From positions 1 to 15,845 of the forward strand of contig JAJTHC010000182.1 of NCBI GenBank assembly GCA_021299615.1: a stretch of 15,845 nt of DNA, read 5' to 3'. This DNA is from Vampirovibrionales bacterium (GTDB lineage Bacteria > Cyanobacteriota > Vampirovibrionia > Vampirovibrionales > JAJTHC01). Each line of letters opens with the position of its first letter. Position 1 is the stretch's first letter. The notes under the pieces are model-generated. The model worked only from the letters and a program-made list of their open reading frames with translations, did not search any database and had not been told where the DNA came from. Made by a program: the position numbers and the translations under genes. Of the stretch, positions 13,469-15,845 are shown piece by piece.

Positions 13469-14716
13469 CTAAAACGATGAGCCAATCGCCACCGCCACCG
13501 CATTCGCCGATGCCCAACAGTGCTGGAAGTTAAAGCCCCCTGTCATGCCATCCACATTAAGCAATTCACCCACCACGTACAAATGGGCGTGGTGCTTGGC
13601 TTCTAGGGTTTGTAAATGCAAGGCATCCGCTTCAACACCGCCAGCGGTCACGAACTCTTCTTTAAAGACGCCCTTTCCGTCCACCGCCAAAGGCAGGTGA
13701 TGAATCCCTTCCACGAGCTGGTTTAGCTCTTTTTTCGAAATATCACACCATTTCTTGTCCAGCGGAATGTTCAACTGCTCTAAAATGAGTTCCCAATATC
13801 GCCACGGCAAGGCTTCATGGGGCTTAATGTTCTTGACATCTCGCTTGTGATTTTCCGCCTGAACGCCAAGCAGGGCAAGGCGTGTGGCATCTTGCGTCTG
13901 CGTAGGCAGGGCATCGACAAAGAGCGTCGCCTTGTACTTGGACGCATACAGCTCCACAGCGGATCGTGCAGAAAGCTTCAAAACGGCAGGCCCACTCACG
14001 CCCCAATGCGTCAATAAAAACGCCCCATTTTGCTTAAAGGGCTTCGTGACATTGGGTATCTTCAAGGTGAGTTCAACGGCGTCCAAACTTACGCCAGCAC
14101 AGGCGTGCAGGCGTTCATCTTTCACGCAAAAGGTAAATAAGGACGGCACCAAGGGCGTCAACGGCAAGCCTAACGATTCGGCGAGCCTGTAGCCTTGCTC
14201 TTGCGAGCCTGTCGCTAAAACCAAGCGTTTGGCGTGAAAGACCTTGCCTGTTTGCGTGACGATTTCAAAGGCATCTTCAACCGTTTCACCAGCGTTTCGT
14301 TCAGCCGAAACAGCGGATTCATTGTAGTGAATGGGGACGTTATAGCGTTTCAGCTCACTCAAAAACACCTCGATGATTTCTTGCGAGTCGTTGCTTTTGG
14401 GGAAGACCCGACCGTCGGCTTCGGCGACGGTTTCGACAAAATGGTGCTTGAGCCATTGTCGCATATCGTTGGGGCTAAAGGCTTTGAGTTGCCCTTTGAC
14501 TTGCTTGTGTTGGCGTGGGTAGTGTTTGAGCAGGTAGGCGACGTCTTCGGAATCGTGAGTGACGTTGCAGCGTCCGCCGCCAGAGACTTTGACTTTTTGC
14601 AAGGCGTGGCTTTGCCGTTCGAGGATGGCGATTCTTAGGCTGGGGTCTTCTTCTTTGAGTCGTAGTGCGGTGAAGCATCCTGAAGCCCCTGCTCCGATAA
14701 TGAGAACGTCTAGCAT
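13469..14716 (-). CDS. BaiN/HI0933-family NAD(P)/FAD-dependent oxidoreductase
   Basis: A flavoprotein of the HI0933/YhiN/BaiN family. Seen: an N-terminal dinucleotide-binding motif VLIIGAGASGCFTALRL (4-20), the family hallmark SGGGRCNVTH (45-54), the second nucleotide-contact strand RLVLATGS in the middle, LLTHWGVSGPAVLKLSA, and the C-terminal FAD-closing signature TAGGV...LYVVGELLNVDGMTGGFNFQHCWASA. The 415 residues match the family. ATG 14716 (MLDVLIIG) is chosen: AAAGG lies about 12 bp upstream and the Rossmann strand normally starts at residue 3-5; a longer frame from 14785 adds residues encoded by a hairpin. A likely -10 TATTAT lies at 14789-14784, so the mRNA would begin with the hairpin 14745-14775. 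The physiological substrate is not defined for most members. Confidence 0.9.
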   Translation of the reverse strand: MLDVLIIGAGASGCFTALRLKEEDPSLRIAILERQSHALQKVKVSGGGRCNVTHDSEDVAYLLKHYPRQHKQVKGQLKAFSPNDMRQWLKHHFVETVAEADGRVFPKSNDSQEIIEVFLSELKRYNVPIHYNESAVSAERNAGETVEDAFEIVTQTGKVFHAKRLVLATGSQEQGYRLAESLGLPLTPLVPSLFTFCVKDERLHACAGVSLDAVELTLKIPNVTKPFKQNGAFLLTHWGVSGPAVLKLSARSAVELYASKYKATLFVDALPTQTQDATRLALLGVQAENHKRDVKNIKPHEALPWRYWELILEQLNIPLDKKWCDISKKELNQLVEGIHHLPLAVDGKGVFKEEFVTAGGVEADALHLQTLEAKHHAHLYVVGELLNVDGMTGGFNFQHCWASANAVAVAIGSSF

Positions 14717-14744
14717 GTGGTGTTTGCCTTTATTGTTTTTAGCT

Positions 14745-14775
14745 TTACCCCTTCTCCTAAAGGAAGAAGGGGTAA
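14745..14775 (-). other. 5'-leader hairpin of the flavoprotein gene
   Basis: TTACCCCTTCT (14745-14755) pairs perfectly with AGAAGGGGTAA (14765-14775), with an inner CCT/AGG. On the minus strand it directly follows a TATTAT -10 candidate and precedes the ATG by about 28 bases. It may stabilise the mRNA or be another repeat-derived hairpin. Confidence 0.45.
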
Positions 14776-14780
14776 GACAA

Positions 14781-15243
14781 AGCATAATACAAAATACACT
14801 TCATAACAATAATATGAAAGTTTTTAAAACAGACGTCAACGCACTAAATGCGAGGCTTCCGAGACATTTTGCGGACGTCGTGCAAAGGCATGATGCGACG
14901 AGGTGGGGACAAAAACCTTCTTATTCACGAAGTGAATCTTCACCTTTAGGAAGGAGAGGTTGGGAGAGGAAACCAACGGTTTTCTTTCCCAAGAGAAAAA
15001 GTTTTAACTTTTTCGACATGAAGGGGGGATTTTCAAGGGGGGACGAAGGGGAGGAGAAACGCAATACGTCCTCCCCCGTCCCCCCTTGAACGGATTTAGA
15101 GGTGTCGGAGAACCTTTTTCCGCAAAAAGGTCTCTGACAGCACCAGCTGAAAACGAAGCTAGTCAAAACTAAAAAGCAAAGGTCTCTGACGACGACCAGT
15201 TAAAAACGGAGCAAGAAATCTAGAACCCCAGCATAATACAAAA
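14781..15243. repeat. Hairpin-rich spacer bounded by the direct repeat AGCATAATACAAAA
   Basis: The 14-bp word AGCATAATACAAAA occurs at 14781-14794 and 15230-15243. Between them lie ATTCAC-GAA-GTGAAT (14923-14937), GAAAAAGTT/AACTTTTTC (14995-15014), a long G-rich/C-rich hairpin at 15033-15089, an imperfect hairpin at about 15100-15144, and two near-copies of a 37-bp unit starting AAAGGTCTCTGAC (15126 and 15178). No convincing gene is seen; a plus-strand frame at 14814-15089 mostly translates the hairpins. Confidence 0.5.
15033..15089. repeat. Long G-rich/C-rich inverted repeat
   Basis: TCAAGGGGGGACG-aa-GGGGAGGA (15033-15055) pairs with TCCTCCCC-CGTCCCCCCTTGA (15068-15089) apart from a two-base bulge. 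No T-run follows on either strand, so it is not a standard terminator. It resembles other G-rich/C-rich hairpins scattered through this window. Confidence 0.6.
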
Positions 15244-15251
15244 AGAAGACA

Positions 15252-15280
15252 AAAAAAAGCGACGAGGGCTTCTCATCGCA
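15252..15280 (-). terminator. Rho-independent terminator after the 72-aa gene
   Basis: On the minus strand GCGATGAG-AAGCC-CTCGTCGC is an 8-bp stem (one G-U pair) followed by eight T (15259-15252). It lies 120 bp beyond the stop codon of the 72-aa gene. Confidence 0.85.
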
Positions 15281-15402
15281 AACACATAGTGCCTTTCTAC
15301 TTTTTTAAATATCGTTAAATGCTCAAAAGAACTTTTTTGGGGGGATAATTTTTTCTCATCTCATCGGTAAGGGAAAGCAAAAAACAAAGTGAAGCTAAAA
15401 AA

Positions 15403-15621
15403 CTAAGCGATAATGTTCAAGCGGTTTTGGGCGGTTCCCACTTTAGGGGAAAGGTTCTTTAAGAACATACTGTTGACCAAGGGGGCAGTGGTGCTAACAG
15501 ATCCACCAAACTCAACCACATTTGCACGAACAGCGGACTTGGCGTTCACCTTGTTGTTTGAAAACTGAGGCATTTGGAAAGGTCCGATTGTGGGGTTAGC
15601 TTGTTTAACTGCGAATGTCAT
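15403..15621 (-). CDS. 72-aa protein of unknown function
   Basis: Not recognised. The peptide (MTFAVKQANPTIGPFQMPQF... to NLSPKVGTAQNRLNIIA) is rich in Asn, Val, Ser and Ala, with few acidic residues, no cysteine, no clear membrane segment and no signal peptide. The start ATG 15621 is supported by TTGGAGC, with GGAG 9 bases upstream; a longer frame from TTG 15636 would place the ribosome site inside the gene. It has a complete transcription unit: a strong promoter with perfect TTGACA, a leader of about 70 nt and a terminator at 15252-15280. The upstream TTGTAACAAAAA box is shared with the genes at 9463 and 3469. The careful transcriptional setting argues for a real gene despite its size. Confidence 0.7.
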   Translation of the reverse strand: MTFAVKQANPTIGPFQMPQFSNNKVNAKSAVRANVVEFGGSVSTTAPLVNSMFLKNLSPKVGTAQNRLNIIA

Positions 15622-15697
15622 GGGAATTTGCTCCAAGCAGGGATTAAGTGACTGAACTCATTAGGCTTAGTGTCTAATTGACGTTAAGCATATGTGT

Positions 15698-15753
15698 ATA
15701 TTAAACACTTTGGGCTAGTGTGTCAAGCACACTAAGGTACATTGTAACAAAAA
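15698..15753 (-). promoter_or_regulatory. Promoter with TTGTWACAAAAA box, upstream of the 72-aa protein
   Basis: Minus strand: -35 TTGACA, perfect (15726-15721), 17-bp spacer, -10 TAATAT (15703-15698). The box TTGTAACAAAAA (plus strand, 15742-15753) starts 15 bp upstream of the -35. A palindrome TAGTGTG-TCAAG-CACACTA (15716-15734) covers the -35 and looks like a repressor operator, so positive and negative control may combine. Confidence 0.65.
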
Positions 15754-15845
15754 CTTAACAATTTATGTCGAAAGATCCTTAAATTTAAAAACTCTCTATT
15801 GTATAGCCATTTATACCATTTTGGTTAGGAAGTATATAATTCTTA

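Noticed and set aside
14717..14785. N-terminal extension of the flavoprotein to 14785
   Set aside because: It translates the hairpin 14745-14775, and the Rossmann strand should start near the N-terminus, as it does from ATG 14716.
14814..15089. Plus-strand 91-codon frame starting MKVFKTDVNALNARLP
   Set aside because: No ribosome site; arginine codons AGG/AGA unlike neighbouring genes; the second half only translates hairpins and repeats. The first 35 codons look passable, so it could be a remnant.

Overview
This is a bacterial chromosomal window. Genes are tightly packed where conserved, and the spacers between them are unusually rich in hairpins and repeats. RecG carries a long N-terminal extension of the kind seen in cyanobacterial-lineage RecG proteins, and no photosynthesis gene is present. 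A non-photosynthetic Cyanobacteriota relative (Vampirovibrionia/Melainabacteria-like) is therefore a reasonable but unproven guess. Promoters are sigma70-like (TTGACA or TTTACA, 17 bp, TAATAT or TAAAAT) and most genes have a Shine-Dalgarno sequence.

Layout. 8-2449: the DNA repair helicase recG. 2453-3451: a 148-bp terminal-inverted-repeat element, then a consensus promoter, a strong RNA hairpin followed by a T-rich tract, and an AT-rich Abi_2/HEPN-type gene, which together look like a small horizontally acquired defence or toxin locus. 3469-5109 (-): a large acidic protein of unknown function with a lysine-rich, histone-H1-like tail. 5469-6692 (+): a DNA-binding protein apparently made of four consecutive GntR-type winged helices with no effector domain. 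6713-7172: a strong terminator, then two more copies of the 148-bp element that share a TATA at their junction. 7173-8009 (-): a membrane-anchored retroviral-type aspartyl protease. 8181-9308 (+): a radical-SAM/SPASM-like protein that lacks the catalytic CX3CX2C motif. 9463-9954 (-): a small coiled-coil protein. 10241-10317 (-): initiator tRNA-fMet. 10485-11366 (-): agmatinase (speB-like). 11499-12677 (+): a lipoprotein with ten TPR repeats. 12776-13420: two directly repeated 127-bp multi-hairpin elements bracketing a type I toxin-antitoxin-like locus. 13469-14716 (-): a BaiN/HI0933-family flavoprotein. 14717-15402: repeats and hairpins. 15403-15621 (-): a 72-residue protein of unknown function.

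Four observations stand out. (1) A 20-residue membrane peptide has a perfect Shine-Dalgarno sequence, its own promoter and terminator, and an opposing promoter that would make a fully antisense RNA. (2) The HEPN gene is preceded by a hairpin transcript. (3) The 12-mer TTGTWACAAAAA lies 14-16 bp upstream of the -35 box of three unrelated genes of unknown function (546, 163 and 72 aa), suggesting a small regulon; the four-winged-helix protein is divergent from one of them. (4) The 148-bp repeat changes its stems in a compensatory way between copies, and the 127-bp repeat has its central loop inverted between copies while the arms keep the same orientation.
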